From IMG/VR virus record IMGVR_UViG_3300049597_000678, positions 1-58,149 of that record: 58,149 bases of DNA, one strand, 5' to 3'. A program made the position numbers and the translations under genes. The DNA is from a virus. Every line of letters begins with the position of its first letter. Within the stretch, counting starts at the first letter, position 1. The notes below the pieces were generated by a model that saw nothing but the letters and a program-made list of their open reading frames with translations, was not told the origin of the DNA and did not search any database. Below are positions 24,634 to 33,573 of this stretch, one piece after another.

Positions 24634-25794
24634 ATGAAAAATTTTAGTTACCTTAGAGGATTTGATTCGTTTGCCGGTCGTTATAGATTAAACGAAATGG
24701 CAAGTAATCTAATGTCAATTCCTGAATTTAAGAAAAAGCCCGAATTGATGAGGTTTATTCACACTCTTTCAAGTGAATTAGTTGCCAGAGGATCTGGTAA
24801 AGCTGGTTTAAGAAGAGGTGGTAAATTTAGAACTCAACAGCAGGATTCAAGCAGACCTGGTGGATATTATGGTGGAGACTGGCCGGAGCATCAAGATTTT
24901 AGATTATCCCATGACGTTATGATTAAAGGAGAGAAAACCGGAAAAGATAGAATATATCAGTGGTTGGATAATTTGAATAAGCAAAAAGATACAGATCCTC
25001 ATGCAATCCTAGTTAGTCCAGATTCAGTTGCACCTCAACTTTGGTATTTAACTAAGAAGACAGGAACCCTTAATCCAAAGGAAAGAATGGCAAGATTTGG
25101 AACAGAAGACAGATCTGCTGCCTGGAAAGAGGGTATTTCAGTTAAAGCTGGTTATTTCATGAGAGCTATTACGATTGATGCTGAGACAGGAGAACCTATT
25201 TCAACATGGACAGGTACCTTAGGTCAATTGATGGATCACGTATCTGAATATTCAGTTCTTTATATTTTAGAAGATGAAAGAAGAGCCGTTGAAAAGGCAG
25301 AAAAGAGAAGAAAAGAAGCTGAAATTAGCAAAGATAAATTCTTAGATTATTTTAAAGGAGAATATATAAACGTTCTTAATAAAGCATGGCAGAAAAAATC
25401 AGGAAATAGAGCATCTGAATTTGAACAAATGAAGAGCCAAATGTCTCCTGAGGATTTCGCTGACCCTGTAAAATTACAAGAATTAACGCAAAAGGCAAAT
25501 GAAATAGGCGGCGGCGGATTTAATCCTAGTGATCTTTCAGTTTATTATGATAAGTGGTTAGAATATATGGCCGAAGCAGGCCATTATAAAGCATCAGAAT
25601 ATTTGCACGATAAGAAAGCAGATCTTGCCGATGTTCTTAAGAAACATACTATAATGGGAGCATGTAACAGATTTATGCAATATATCTTAACTGGAAAAGT
25701 AACCGGACCTCACTTAGATGTTCTAAAAGATTTAGGTATCGATACTGAAGGCATTGATTCTGGAGATATTGATCTTTCAGATTTAGATATTTAA
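24634..25794 (+). CDS. late hypothetical protein with LNE leader
   Basis: A 386 aa protein whose N-terminus MKNFSYLRGFDSFAGRYRLNE fits the leader and predicts a cut after Glu21. A basic, Gly-rich part (residues 50-85) precedes a central alpha/beta region, a charged helix near 215-245 (RRAVEKAEKRRKEAE), and an acidic C-terminus (IDSGDIDLSDLDI). No family is recognised. It converges on the MoxR gene across a bidirectional terminator. Confidence 0.6.
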   Translation: MKNFSYLRGFDSFAGRYRLNEMASNLMSIPEFKKKPELMRFIHTLSSELVARGSGKAGLRRGGKFRTQQQDSSRPGGYYGGDWPEHQDFRLSHDVMIKGEKTGKDRIYQWLDNLNKQKDTDPHAILVSPDSVAPQLWYLTKKTGTLNPKERMARFGTEDRSAAWKEGISVKAGYFMRAITIDAETGEPISTWTGTLGQLMDHVSEYSVLYILEDERRAVEKAEKRRKEAEISKDKFLDYFKGEYINVLNKAWQKKSGNRASEFEQMKSQMSPEDFADPVKLQELTQKANEIGGGGFNPSDLSVYYDKWLEYMAEAGHYKASEYLHDKKADLADVLKKHTIMGACNRFMQYILTGKVTGPHLDVLKDLGIDTEGIDSGDIDLSDLDI

Positions 25795-25813
25795 TCTAAA
25801 GTTATATAAAAAG

Positions 25814-25844
25814 AAAAGGAGAATTTTAAAATTCTCCTTTTTTT
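25814..25844. terminator. bidirectional terminator
   Basis: AAAAGGAGAATTTT / AAAATTCTCCTTTT hairpin with A and T runs on both sides, placed between convergent genes. Confidence 0.85.
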
Positions 25845-25864
25845 ATGTCATTTAAAATTTAGAT

Positions 25865-28087
25865 TTAAAGAGATCCAAATGCTCTTAATTGCTCTTGGAA
25901 TGTTTCTGAGAATGGCTTCATAATTAAATTAATTTTTCTAGCTTTATCTTCAGTTGTTCTACCTGCTTTAAAATCTTCTGAGATTTTATATAATTGTCCT
26001 ACACTTTTAGCAAAATTAGGAGCAACCTCAGCTGTATTAGCGACTGCAGTTGCTAATAAACCTACATCTTTAACTTTCTTGGTTTCCCATAATTCCTGAA
26101 TCCATTTACACCAGTATAAAGTTCCTTGTACTTTAAGTGTATCATCTGAATCTTGAATATATGAAGTAATTAAACTCAATATTGCTTGTAATTCAGAAGT
26201 TTCTTTAACCGGAGGTATATCAGAAAGAGGTCTAGGAAGACTCGGATCTTTAAAAATATTTTCTATTTTTTCATATAGAGTACCGTTGTCATCTGTATAT
26301 TTAGCGATAATTTTAACCCAGCTTAAAAACTCTTGAGCTGCTGATCGGCCGATAATTCTACCTAAAGTAGTTCCAATATCATATCTACCATCTTCATCCA
26401 TCAATGCATATTTAAATGCGCCAGATACCTTCATATTAGGTTCAGTCGCATCAGGTACTTGATTTAAGTATTTAGGATCCATTAAGATTTGACTTGAAAT
26501 CTGAGCCCATGCAACTGTCCAGCTTCTAGGGTTTGGATATCCAAAGAAAACTCCTTCTTCTGCGGCTTCAGCTTTAGATTTATCTAAGAAATAAAATGCT
26601 TTAAAATCAGTTTTAATCGGCTCTCCTTTTCTATCGAAGTATTCAACCTTAGCTGGCGTGCCATCTATTGTTCTCAGGTAACTTAAAAATTCTTGAGGTA
26701 TGAAATATTGTTCAGATCCATCAATCATTAGAGGGGCTCCTTGTGATCCCTGTCTCATTATACCATTCTTAGGACTTCTAGCAACTTGCTCAATCCAATT
26801 TTGAATAGTTGGAACTAGGTGGAAATGACCTCCTGTAAATCGGCTACCTACTGCAGCTTCTAATTCAGTAACTGGACCATCTGATCTACGGTTACCTGCT
26901 GCCATTACTCTCCATCCCCATGGCATAGTATATCTTCCACTTGCAGTTTGTCTATCTAACAATAGGGTAAGAGAAGCTCCTAGCATCATAGGATCAGCAC
27001 GGTTAATCTCATCAAAGAATAGGATTCCTTCTTCAGCGTCTGCCTCTCCTGGCAACCATCCTGGAATTGTCTGTTCCTGACTAATTTTACCTCTCATTGA
27101 AGCAGGTAGGATAACTTTATCAGTTCCTGAAAGATCTCCTAAATCTAATTCTTCTCCTGGTTTATCTTGATATATTTTTGCTTTCTCAACTGATCCGGTT
27201 TGAAATAGTAGAGGAACTCCACCTAAATCAGTCGGAGTAAAGTTAGCTAATGTAACCACCATTACCGGAAGACCTTGTTTTAATCCCTTCTGATTAGCAA
27301 TAAGTTGAGCTACTGATCTTACAATAGCAGTTTTACCAATACCTGGAGCTCCCCAGATCATTGGCATATATCTACCGCCGTCGTCATTATAGATTCTAAC
27401 TAGCTGTCTAATTAGTTCATCCGGGGTATATACTTCAACTTCGCTCTTTCCAGAACTAGGTGGAGCAACTGCTCCTGAAGCATCCATAGTTGCTTCAAAT
27501 ATACTTTTAACATATTTAAATTTTCTACTCTCAAATGAAGCCAGTTCAGGTTCTCCTAATAGTTCTTCCATTCCTTGAGAAGATCCACCTTGAGGTAGAT
27601 CCATCATTTCTGGTTTTTCTAATTTGGTGCCTTGTTTAGCATAATCCGATCCTCCAGATACTAATTCTGGGAAAAAGTTTTGAAGTATTTCTTCTTGAAG
27701 AGGATCTGACCATTCCATCCATGCTGGTTTCATTCCTAATTTTATAGCCTTATTTGAGTTTATTCTCCATGCACCTTTACCGATATACCATTCTCCAACT
27801 CTTCTAAGTTCTCCTTTATCGACACCTGCAGATTTTCTAGCTTCCCATGCATCTTGCAAATATTTTAAAGCAGATTCACCTGATGTAACTAGTTGTTTTC
27901 CCTTAGATATTGCCTCTGGACTAGATGACTTTTCCATCAATTCATCTGCATATCTTTGCATCTTTTGTGCAGATTCTTGAGACCCATCATGGTGTAATAG
28001 AAGACCCATATTACTTGAATCAATAGACCTAACTGCCTCGAACATCGGCATCTGGCTATAATCTAAAAAGTTTTTTAAAAATTTCAT
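25865..28087 (-). CDS. MoxR-type AAA+ ATPase with late-protein leader
   Basis: A 740 aa protein. The leader MKFLKNFLDYSQMPMFE is followed by a 200-residue N-terminal region. A second leader-like stretch (SRKFKYVKSIFEA) lies near residue 190. The AAA+ core has Walker A GAPGIGKTA (about 244-252), Walker B ILFFDEINRA (about 352-361) and sensor 1 AAGNRRSDG (about 396). MoxR ATPases usually remodel or activate partners with a VWA domain. Here the two upstream genes of the operon encode a VWA protein and a metallopeptidase. Family members seldom carry such a long N-terminal extension. Confidence 0.8.
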   Translation of the reverse strand: MKFLKNFLDYSQMPMFEAVRSIDSSNMGLLLHHDGSQESAQKMQRYADELMEKSSSPEAISKGKQLVTSGESALKYLQDAWEARKSAGVDKGELRRVGEWYIGKGAWRINSNKAIKLGMKPAWMEWSDPLQEEILQNFFPELVSGGSDYAKQGTKLEKPEMMDLPQGGSSQGMEELLGEPELASFESRKFKYVKSIFEATMDASGAVAPPSSGKSEVEVYTPDELIRQLVRIYNDDGGRYMPMIWGAPGIGKTAIVRSVAQLIANQKGLKQGLPVMVVTLANFTPTDLGGVPLLFQTGSVEKAKIYQDKPGEELDLGDLSGTDKVILPASMRGKISQEQTIPGWLPGEADAEEGILFFDEINRADPMMLGASLTLLLDRQTASGRYTMPWGWRVMAAGNRRSDGPVTELEAAVGSRFTGGHFHLVPTIQNWIEQVARSPKNGIMRQGSQGAPLMIDGSEQYFIPQEFLSYLRTIDGTPAKVEYFDRKGEPIKTDFKAFYFLDKSKAEAAEEGVFFGYPNPRSWTVAWAQISSQILMDPKYLNQVPDATEPNMKVSGAFKYALMDEDGRYDIGTTLGRIIGRSAAQEFLSWVKIIAKYTDDNGTLYEKIENIFKDPSLPRPLSDIPPVKETSELQAILSLITSYIQDSDDTLKVQGTLYWCKWIQELWETKKVKDVGLLATAVANTAEVAPNFAKSVGQLYKISEDFKAGRTTEDKARKINLIMKPFSETFQEQLRAFGSL

Positions 28088-28096
28088 TGTAGTGAT

Positions 28097-28114
28097 TTAT
28101 TTTAATTATTTATC
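28097..28114 (-). promoter_or_regulatory. late-type promoter before MoxR gene
   Basis: Minus-strand GATAAATAATTAAAATAA overlaps the end of the VWA gene, allowing separate transcription of the MoxR gene within the operon. Confidence 0.6.
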
Positions 28115-29627
28115 TATGTTTATTAAACATATTTGTATCTAAGAAGATTCCAATCTTCTCTCCGGGTAGATCCCCAGTTAAGGATTCCCACTGCTGATAT
28201 TGCATACCAGTTGAAGGCTGAATTATTCCCCAGATTAAATTATTGACATCTAGGGCTTCAGTTGCCTTATTCATTGCCTTTGATCCCGGTGCATGATCTT
28301 CTACATATCCATCTGTAAAGATAATGGTAAATTTGTTTTTCCACTTCTTTTCTATAATCTTATCGTATGCAGAAATTACTTCAGTACCTCCGCGCTGCCA
28401 ATTTTTCTGAATATCCTCATTAATTTTAACAAAATCTGTCTTACTTACGCTAGTATATGATCCTGTCCAATATGCAGCGCTATGCCACAATATTACATTT
28501 AATTTTTTAATTTTTGCCTCTTGTAAAGCTGCCTGTAGCTCAGTTAAAATAACCGATAATTCAGAGAATGACATACTGTAACTAGTATCTATTGCAATAT
28601 TGGTTTCAGGTAACGTATCTTTAGGAGGAATTCTGCTTGGGATTCTGGTTCTAAGCATTGGGTTACCTGCGTATCTTTTATCCCAAGGTTTCCATTTACT
28701 TAATTCATTTGAATAAGCAGATAGTCTCTTTTTAAATATTTGACCCCAATCAACTGATGCGATTTCTTCCATTAAGATTCTATCTCTAAAAGATCCGCCG
28801 TCGCCAGAGCCTTTACCTTTCTGTTTTGATCCTTTTGCATTTGTTATCGGATCAGTTGGAACTCCTGTTGCAATTTTTTTATTAATTTCATCAATTTTTC
28901 TAACAGTATCAGGATCGGTCCAAATTCTTTCATTATCTTCTCCGCCGTCTAATTGACCTCCAGGTTCACCACCAGGTTCACCACCAGGATCAGATTCTCC
29001 AATGTTCCAAGTTCCTTCGGGACCTTCTTTAGATTTCAGTGCCTCATCTATCTTTTTAAGAAAATCTTCAGGTAAATCAGCTTCCCCTGATGTTAGACCT
29101 CCCGGCTGTCCTTGACCTCCAGGCTGACCTTGTCCTCCAGGTTGTCCCTGTCCTCCAGGCTGACCTTGACCTCCCGGCTGTCCTTGACCTCCGGGCTGAC
29201 CTTGTCCTCCAGGTTGTCCCTGTCCTCCAGGTTGTCCCTGTCCTCCAGGTTGTCCTTGTCCTCCAGGCTGACCTTGACCTCCGGGCTGACCTTGTCCTCC
29301 AGGTTGTCCCTGTCCTCCAGGTTGTCCCTGTCCTCCAGGTTGTCCTTGTCCTCCAGGCTGACCTTGTCCTTGACCTCCAGGCTGTCCCTGTCCTCCAGGT
29401 TGACCTTGTCCATCTTGACCGTCTTGACCGTCTTGACCTTGTCCGTCTTGACCTTGTCCATCTTGACCGTCTTGACCTTGTCCGTCTTGACCGTCTTGAC
29501 CTTGTCCATCTTGACCGTCTTGACCTTGTCCATCTTGACCGTCTTGACCTTGTCCATCTTGACCCTGCTGATCTTGCTGCTTTTTATCTAATTTAATTAA
29601 GTCTTTGACTTTTACTATTGTACCCAT
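28110..29627 (-). CDS. VWA-domain protein with collagen-like Gln-Pro-Gly repeat
   Basis: A 505 aa protein. Residues 17-180 are low complexity: first G-Q-D/G units, then 17 copies of GQPGGQ, giving Gly at every third place. The VWA-like domain is about residues 335-505, with a MIDAS DTSYSMS (about 345-351), GGTE and TDGY. It resembles the C-terminal VWA-like part of the DUF2201 family, which bacteria often pair with a MoxR ATPase and a metallopeptidase-like N-part. There is no clear leader at the N-terminus (MGTIVKVKDLIKL). It lies 9 bases downstream of the metallopeptidase gene. Confidence 0.75.
   Translation of the reverse strand: MGTIVKVKDLIKLDKKQQDQQGQDGQGQDGQDGQGQDGQDGQGQDGQDGQGQDGQDGQGQDGQGQDGQDGQDGQGQPGGQGQPGGQGQGQPGGQGQPGGQGQPGGQGQPGGQGQPGGQGQPGGQGQPGGQGQPGGQGQPGGQGQPGGQGQPGGQGQPGGQGQPGGQGQPGGQGQPGGLTSGEADLPEDFLKKIDEALKSKEGPEGTWNIGESDPGGEPGGEPGGQLDGGEDNERIWTDPDTVRKIDEINKKIATGVPTDPITNAKGSKQKGKGSGDGGSFRDRILMEEIASVDWGQIFKKRLSAYSNELSKWKPWDKRYAGNPMLRTRIPSRIPPKDTLPETNIAIDTSYSMSFSELSVILTELQAALQEAKIKKLNVILWHSAAYWTGSYTSVSKTDFVKINEDIQKNWQRGGTEVISAYDKIIEKKWKNKFTIIFTDGYVEDHAPGSKAMNKATEALDVNNLIWGIIQPSTGMQYQQWESLTGDLPGEKIGIFLDTNMFNKHR
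29098..29412 (-). repeat. tandem 18-bp repeat, about 17 units
   Basis: About 17 imperfect units of CCTCCAGGTTGTCCCTGT (plus-strand reading) encode the Gly-Gln-Pro repeat. Variants alternate in a pattern that suggests larger duplicated blocks. One unit is interrupted by a six-base insert near 29370. Confidence 0.9.
29412..29572 (-). repeat. Gly-Gln-Asp coding repeat
   Basis: Repeats of CTTGACCGT and CTTGTCCAT type units encode GQDGQ and GQGQD at the N-terminal side of the collagen-like tract. Confidence 0.8.
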
Positions 29628-29636
29628 ATCGAAAAA

Positions 29637-30761
29637 TTAAATATCCATATCTTTTAATAAGTTGTCCCATTCACCGGACCTTGTTGAATTTTCTGTTCCC
29701 TCAACATCTATATCTGCAATTTGAATTATATCTTGGCCCCCAGCCGTTTTTTGCATTGCTTCTTCTTTGGTTATAGGATTTATTTCAACATCCATGTTAT
29801 CAGGATCACTGTCATCTCCAATAACGCTAACCACTTCTCCGTATTCTCCAGGTTTAGATTTTAATTCTACAATATCACCAGGAGAAAGAGGTACGTTTTT
29901 ATTAGGCTGAGGTGTTGATTGAGGCGGCGTCGGATCAGGGGCCTTCTTTCCTGCTCTAGCTGCTTCAATATTTCTTAATAATCTATAGAAAATTCTTTCA
30001 CTAGAACTAGCTCCAAAGAAGTCTTCTTCTCCGGCCGGGGCTTTAAATCCTCCAGCTTCATGATCCACTCCTCCTGGAAACATTTCTACCATGTCCGCCA
30101 ACATAGATTTAATGATTCTATTGATCTCATAATCTTGAGCTAGATTCCATAATCTATGTATTTCATATGGAGTTAAATAAGGTGAAACTACATTCTGTTG
30201 ACGAGTTCTTAAAAAATGCTTTAAACTATTATGCATTATTTCGTGTATAATTACAAAGGTAGCATAATCATTAAACCACTTTTCTCCATTTCTCATTATT
30301 TGCCAAGGGCTACCTTTAGCTGCCACACCCTTCATATGCTTTCTTGCAAATTCAAAAGTGTACATAACAAATCTAGGACAATATCTGATAGAACTACCAT
30401 TCGTGTCCATTGTTCCAATCTTTGGAGTTAGTGAAGATCCCGCTAAAAAGAATGGCACAGGTGGCATGATATCCCAATAGGGCTTAAACCATTCCAATCT
30501 TTCGAAGATTTTTATTCTACATAGAATAATTATATTCTCAGTCTTCTTTAAAACGTCTGCGTCCGACATTGCTTCAACCCTTGCTATAACTTCAGGGTCC
30601 CATCCAAGAGAAGGATGTGCTTGTGATGGATCCAATCTACCTTGAGATCCTCCTACACCTGCTTCTTGTTCTAAACCTTCATTTAAATACCAAAGAGATG
30701 GATTGAGCCTAGATTCATAAATTTGACCAGACCAGTCTCTAAATCCTTTTATAATAGTCAT
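29637..30761 (-). CDS. DUF2201-type zinc metallopeptidase-like protein with leader
   Basis: A 374 aa protein. The leader MTIIKGFRDWSGQIYES fits the common pattern, with a predicted cut after IYE. HEIMH at about 173-177 followed by a WNLAQDYEIN segment about 35 residues later gives a gluzincin-like metal site, as in the putative metallopeptidase part of DUF2201 proteins. The C-terminal third is Pro-rich and has an SH3-like stretch (PGDIVELKSKPGEYGEVV). It is the first gene of the metallopeptidase-VWA-MoxR operon. The substrate is unknown. Confidence 0.75.
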   Translation of the reverse strand: MTIIKGFRDWSGQIYESRLNPSLWYLNEGLEQEAGVGGSQGRLDPSQAHPSLGWDPEVIARVEAMSDADVLKKTENIIILCRIKIFERLEWFKPYWDIMPPVPFFLAGSSLTPKIGTMDTNGSSIRYCPRFVMYTFEFARKHMKGVAAKGSPWQIMRNGEKWFNDYATFVIIHEIMHNSLKHFLRTRQQNVVSPYLTPYEIHRLWNLAQDYEINRIIKSMLADMVEMFPGGVDHEAGGFKAPAGEEDFFGASSSERIFYRLLRNIEAARAGKKAPDPTPPQSTPQPNKNVPLSPGDIVELKSKPGEYGEVVSVIGDDSDPDNMDVEINPITKEEAMQKTAGGQDIIQIADIDVEGTENSTRSGEWDNLLKDMDI

Positions 30762-30773
30762 TAAATCATAGTA

Positions 30774-30788
30774 TTTTTATTATTTATC
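30774..30788 (-). promoter_or_regulatory. late promoter of the MoxR/VWA operon
   Basis: Minus-strand GATAAATAATAAAAA, 12 bases upstream of the 30761 start. Confidence 0.8.
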
Positions 30789-30814
30789 TTAAATAGTACT
30801 TATATTTTAAGTAT

Positions 30815-30829
30815 TATAAATAATAAAAA
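30815..30829 (+). promoter_or_regulatory. late promoter
   Basis: TATAAATAATAAAAAC lies 8 bases upstream of the 30838 start, divergent from the promoter at 30774. Confidence 0.75.
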
Positions 30830-30837
30830 CCGAAATT

Positions 30838-31173
30838 ATGAATTCGAATAGCTTTGAAGGAAAACACTCTAAGCTCTATATAGAGATTCCTGATACTGAA
30901 GAATCTATTGAGAATAGACTTAGAGAATTATCAAAACGGGATCAATATTTAGCAATCATTGGATGGAGGGAATGTTTAAACCAATACACTTCATTTAAAC
31001 CAGAGGGAGCAAAGATATTAGAAAGAATTTGGAAAGAAATCCTATTTGAAAAAGGAATAAGCAAATGGGATGGAATTACCTATCTATATTATCAATTATG
31101 CGATATTGTTGCGATTGAGACTGCTATAAAAAAGATTAAAGAAGAGCCGGATAATAGCCTGGATTTTATTTAG
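30838..31173 (+). CDS. hypothetical late protein
   Basis: A 111 aa acidic helical protein of unknown family with no leader. It has its own late promoter and terminator, and it is divergent from the MoxR operon. Confidence 0.6.
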   Translation: MNSNSFEGKHSKLYIEIPDTEESIENRLRELSKRDQYLAIIGWRECLNQYTSFKPEGAKILERIWKEILFEKGISKWDGITYLYYQLCDIVAIETAIKKIKEEPDNSLDFI

Positions 31174-31199
31174 ATAAGAGCCAAAATATTTATGGAAGG

Positions 31200-31230
31200 A
31201 ACAGGGACCTACTGCAAGAGGTCCCTGTTT
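31200..31230 (+). terminator. intrinsic terminator
   Basis: AACAGGGACCT / AGGTCCCTGTT hairpin with a short T tail. A late promoter follows within 10 bases. Confidence 0.75.
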
Positions 31231-31234
31231 CATT

Positions 31235-31250
31235 TATAAATAATAAGAAA
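31235..31250 (+). promoter_or_regulatory. late promoter
   Basis: TATAAATAATAAGAAA lies 8 bases upstream of the 31259 start. Confidence 0.7.
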
Positions 31251-31258
31251 CAACTGGC

Positions 31259-31567
31259 ATGAAAAAATTAAATTTTAAATTATTTAAAGATATATTGATG
31301 GAAAAAGGATTCTATTCACAAGGAAGAATCTATCTATTTATTTCTATTATTGCATACTATGCTGCACTTGCAATATTGACTTGCACTGGATTGAGCCATA
31401 AGAAAGCAAATATAGACATCAATAATTTTAAAATAATCATCGATGGTCTACAATATGCAATGGTGTTATTTGCAGGTTATGTGTTTGGTGGAAAATTCGT
31501 AGATGTGTTTAAAGAGGCTAAATATTTAAAGGGAAAAGATAATTCAGCTGAAGAATCAAATAACTAG
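31259..31567 (+). CDS. two-helix membrane protein
   Basis: A 102 aa protein with two predicted membrane helices (about 24-44 and 62-80) and a charged C-terminal tail. The start MKKLNFKLFKDILME has the spacing of the leader but leads straight into a membrane helix. A holin or other envelope protein is possible, but no family is recognised. Its end overlaps the end of the convergent 31556-32596 gene by 12 bases. Confidence 0.6.
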   Translation: MKKLNFKLFKDILMEKGFYSQGRIYLFISIIAYYAALAILTCTGLSHKKANIDINNFKIIIDGLQYAMVLFAGYVFGGKFVDVFKEAKYLKGKDNSAEESNN

Positions 31568-32596
31568 TCCAACATAATCTTCTCCTGAACTAATAGATCC
31601 TTTTGATATATCAGATTTACCAACATACCCAACGCTAGGTCTTTCCAATAGTATTATATATCCAGAGACAGCTGGAGTATCAGGCCCTCTTAGTTTATGA
31701 ATTGCAACTGAATCTTTATTCTTATTAAATAAATCACTGTGCTCCTCGGTATTTTTTTCCCAATCTTTTAGAATATACTGTACTCCTGAATAAGATTCCA
31801 TTGAGCTACGTGCATCCGACGTAAGTCCTGATAAAGATTTTTCGTGCATCTTGACATATACAATATCCCCTGCTTTAAAAGTATTTTTATTATTAGAGTT
31901 TGAGGTGTTTGTAAATCCGTTCACTACTACCTTTTTATCAGAATCCGATTTAGAAATAACCGGATAGAACATATTATCATTAAAGAACCATGAAACCTTA
32001 CCTGAAAATTTTGAAGATTTTACAGGTTTAAGTTTAAATTTTTGAAGATTAGAGTCAACTGGGACCCAATCAAAGATCCAAGTTTCCTTTCCGTCTTCAG
32101 AGAGAGGAGAGAGGGACCAATCTCCAGAGCTAAACTTTTTATAAGCTGAAGTCCTATCTACTCCCTCGCCTTTACTTAATCCAATTAAAAAATCCTTAAG
32201 ATCCCCATTATTCATCTTCTGTATATCGATTATATAATCATTTGAAGAATTTAATAGATCCTCCGTTAAAACCTCATTATTATATTTTGTAAATGCATCA
32301 AACGCCGAATTATTTAAATTGAGAATTCCAGATTTTACATCGTCATATATTTTACTTGGAATCTTATTGCCAAATGAGGATGATGCATCGGATGAAGAGC
32401 TAGACTCTCCAGTTGACGCAGGTGCTGTACTCGGTGATGCGGCACCTGAGGAAACTGCTCCGGCACCTGAGGAAGCTGCCCCGGAAAATGCAGAGGTTGA
32501 ACTAGATGAATTAAAGGTACCAAAGTTAGGTGCTCCAATAACTGACTGCTCGTTAACTAATTTCCAGCCTTTATATGACTTAATGTATCGATTCAT
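31556..32596 (-). CDS. late protein with VNE leader and Ser/Ala-rich linker
   Basis: A 346 aa protein. The leader MNRYIKSYKGWKLVNE predicts a cut after Glu16. A Ser/Ala/Gly linker (residues 25-75) follows, then a globular alpha/beta domain. A segment near 240-252 (FKAGDIVYVKMHE) looks like a small beta barrel, similar to modules in the 36120 and 38434 products. Function is unknown; an internal virion protein is inferred. Confidence 0.6.
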   Translation of the reverse strand: MNRYIKSYKGWKLVNEQSVIGAPNFGTFNSSSSTSAFSGAASSGAGAVSSGAASPSTAPASTGESSSSSDASSSFGNKIPSKIYDDVKSGILNLNNSAFDAFTKYNNEVLTEDLLNSSNDYIIDIQKMNNGDLKDFLIGLSKGEGVDRTSAYKKFSSGDWSLSPLSEDGKETWIFDWVPVDSNLQKFKLKPVKSSKFSGKVSWFFNDNMFYPVISKSDSDKKVVVNGFTNTSNSNNKNTFKAGDIVYVKMHEKSLSGLTSDARSSMESYSGVQYILKDWEKNTEEHSDLFNKNKDSVAIHKLRGPDTPAVSGYIILLERPSVGYVGKSDISKGSISSGEDYVGLVI

Positions 32597-32603
32597 TAAA
32601 AAA

Positions 32604-32624
32604 CCTTTTAATTATTTATTCAAA
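32604..32624 (-). promoter_or_regulatory. late promoter
   Basis: Minus-strand TTTGAATAAATAATTAAAAGG, just upstream of the 32596 start. Confidence 0.65.
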
Positions 32625-32664
32625 TATGGTATAGTATTATTCAATTTTAATTAACTTACATTAA

Positions 32665-33573
32665 ATGAGACAGTTTAAAATTTCAGAACGATACACTATT
32701 CGCCACAGCGATAGTTTAAATAGATATCTATCTGAAGTATCACAGTATCCTCTTTTAAATTTAGAAGAAGAATTTAAAGTATCTACTGCAGCAAGATCCG
32801 GAGATCAGGCTGCCCTTGAAAAATTAGTTAGATCAAATCTAAGATTTGTAATCAGTGTTGCCAAAATGTACGGAGGCAGAGATGCAGTCTTATTAGGTGA
32901 TTTGATAAATGAAGGCAACATGGGCCTAGTTGAGGCAGCTCATTTATTTGATCCAACTACTGGTTTTAAATTTATATCATATGCAGTATGGCATGTTAGA
33001 AAGAACATGACTAAATATCTAACTGATAATTCCAGAACTGTAAGAATTCCTCAAAATAAGGTAAGCGCATTAAATAGAATTAAAGATATTGAATCTAGAA
33101 TGGCTACTAAATTAGACCGGGATCCTACTCGAGATGAGGTTGTAGAAGAATATGTAAAGACTTCTCCAGAAATGATGAAGCTTAAGAGCACAGATGGTGC
33201 ATTTGATTCAATTAAAGAGGTAATGGAAATGGGATCCAAATCGGTTCCACTTGAAGGAGACTCTAGTAATCCAGATCAAGACTTTGGTCCAATTGAATAT
33301 CTCAACGGGGACTCAGATGGGGCAGATCACTTGGTGCTTAAAAACGATTCGATTGAAGTTTTAAATACTCTACTCTCTTTTCTTAATAGTCGTGAACGTG
33401 AAGTCATAAGCAAAAGATTTGGAATTGGAGGAGCACACCCTGAGTCTAGAGATTCTCTTGCTGATCAATTTGAAGTCTCTATAGAAACTATTAGAGGTTG
33501 GGAAACTAAGATTATTAGAAAGCTATCTAAGTTGTCTAGGAAGACTGGGATCAATCAAGATATGTTATCTTAA
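32665..33573 (+). CDS. sigma-70 family factor, probable phage late sigma
   Basis: A 302 aa protein built like Bacteroidetes RpoD: N-terminal MRQFKISERYTIRHSDSLNRYLSEV (region 1.2), region 2 (about 55-130, LRFVISVAKMYGG to FKFISYAVWHVRK), region 3 (about 135-225) and region 4 (about 235-290, LNSREREVISKRFGI). In region 4.2 the usual ERVRQIKEKA recognition helix reads ETIRGWETKI, so -35 binding may be lost or changed, which fits late promoters that show only a TATAAATA-type element. No late motif precedes it, as expected for a gene made earlier. Confidence 0.85.
   Translation: MRQFKISERYTIRHSDSLNRYLSEVSQYPLLNLEEEFKVSTAARSGDQAALEKLVRSNLRFVISVAKMYGGRDAVLLGDLINEGNMGLVEAAHLFDPTTGFKFISYAVWHVRKNMTKYLTDNSRTVRIPQNKVSALNRIKDIESRMATKLDRDPTRDEVVEEYVKTSPEMMKLKSTDGAFDSIKEVMEMGSKSVPLEGDSSNPDQDFGPIEYLNGDSDGADHLVLKNDSIEVLNTLLSFLNSREREVISKRFGIGGAHPESRDSLADQFEVSIETIRGWETKIIRKLSKLSRKTGINQDMLS

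Noticed and set aside
29090-29596. Long open frames on both strands over the Gly-Gln-Pro repeat (Leu/Val-, Ser/Leu- and Asp/Lys-rich)
   Set aside because: Shadows of the 18-bp tandem repeat in other frames. Only the minus-strand frame with the downstream VWA domain is credible.
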